Shown piece by piece: positions 63,829-64,000 of a stretch of DNA of 64,000 nucleotides. A program made the translations under genes and the position numbers. The DNA is taken from assembly GCA_030734395.1 (NCBI GenBank), contig JAUZTG010000003.1, positions 1,054,001 through 1,118,000 on the forward strand, in the 5' to 3' direction. The notes under the pieces are model-generated. The model was not told the origin of the DNA, did not search any database, and was given only the letters and a program-made list of their open reading frames with translations. Source of the DNA: Sarocladium kiliense. Its lineage: Eukaryota; Ascomycota; Sordariomycetes; Hypocreales; Sarocladiaceae. Position 1 is the stretch's first letter, and each line of letters starts with the position of its first letter.

Positions 63829-64000
63829 ATGCCTCTTTACCACTACGGTCTGCCGGTGGGCGCTCACTTCAAAGTCATGCGTGACTTCTACGTCGAGATC
63901 CTCAAACCTCTCGGCTACGAGGTCGCCGTACAAGTCCCCGGCGCCGACTACTGCGGCTTCGGCATCCCAGGTGGTGCTCCAGACTTCTGGCTCGGAGGTG
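63829..64000 (+). CDS. VOC/glyoxalase-family protein (5' part, cut by window end)
   Basis: ATG 63829 (CCACCATGCC context) opens a frame to the window end, 57 codons. It starts MPLYHYGLPVGAHFKVMRDF, then YVEILKPLGYEVA and DYCGFGIPGGAPDFWLGG. The pattern 'short strand, F-Y-x2-x-L-x-P-L-G-Y, then a strand with G-F-G' is that of glyoxalase/bleomycin-resistance (VOC) proteins, which are small metal-dependent enzymes. Substrate unknown; the 3' part is outside the window. Confidence 0.75.
   Translation, partial: MPLYHYGLPVGAHFKVMRDFYVEILKPLGYEVAVQVPGADYCGFGIPGGAPDFWLGG

Noticed and set aside
1..64000. CRISPR array, rRNA, or complete transposon with terminal repeats
   Set aside because: No spaced direct-repeat array, rRNA-like sequence, or transposase/reverse-transcriptase frame was found by eye; the organism is eukaryotic.

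Overview
The window is nuclear DNA of a filamentous ascomycete (Pezizomycotina; a Dothideomycete-like fungus would fit, but this is inference). The evidence is short spliceosomal introns (about 47-144 bp) with GT..AG ends and CTAAC/CTGAC-like branch points, single-gene transcription units, and typical fungal families: GH76 DCW1/DFG5, a NACHT NLR, Zn2Cys6 regulator, sedolisin, urea amidolyase and the FET3/FTR1 pair. I rebuilt the spliced genes by hand. In every joined model the exon lengths sum to a multiple of three and the splice phases agree.

Layout. 0.5-3.5 kb (-): a GPI-type GH76 cell-wall mannosidase whose second intron is 1465 bp long and carries its own intact ORF for a GIY-YIG nuclease with zinc fingers, plus 94-bp tandem repeats. 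5.6-13.4 kb (+): ERV41-like ER vesicle protein, a heme-thiolate peroxidase, SEC61 gamma (SSS1) and an amino-acid transporter, separated by long empty stretches. 14.3-17.2 kb (+): a 13-exon sedolisin (S53) protease. 17.5-21.5 kb: divergent FTR1 iron permease and FET3 ferroxidase around a promoter with GATA sites of the iron-repressor type. 22-24.6 kb: a luciferase-domain protein and a ketosamine-3-kinase. 25.4-30.7 kb: a 1703-residue NLR (alpha/beta hydrolase, NACHT, beta-propeller). 31-37 kb: an MFS exporter and a DUF3824-type arginine/serine-rich protein. 37.6-42.7 kb: divergent ER DnaJ (SCJ1, ending KDEL) and the spliceosomal DEAH helicase PRP2/DHX16. 42.9-47.7 kb (-): an orphan secreted protein, a 2OG-Fe(II) oxygenase and a second multicopper oxidase. 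49.6-50.4 kb: a sulfotransferase-fold protein. 51.8-57.3 kb: urea amidolyase DUR1,2 behind clustered GATAAG sites. 57.5-60.5 kb (-): two coiled-coil genes, one apparently broken. 61.3-63.3 kb: a Zn2Cys6 regulator resembling TamA/DAL81. The window ends inside a VOC/glyoxalase gene.

Three functional groupings stand out: reductive iron uptake (FTR1/FET3); nitrogen/urea use (DUR1,2 with GATA sites and a TamA/DAL81-like regulator 4 kb away); and ER folding/translocation genes scattered along the window (ERV41, SSS1, SCJ1).

The strongest candidate for something undescribed is the GH76 intron. A spliceosomal intron sits exactly inside the codons of the conserved GH76 YYWWEAGAMWG motif. It encodes a same-strand GIY-YIG/C2H2 protein whose stop codon lies just before the branch point, and tandem repeats fill its 5' end. 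The arrangement resembles a mobile homing intron, but with spliceosomal instead of self-splicing signals.
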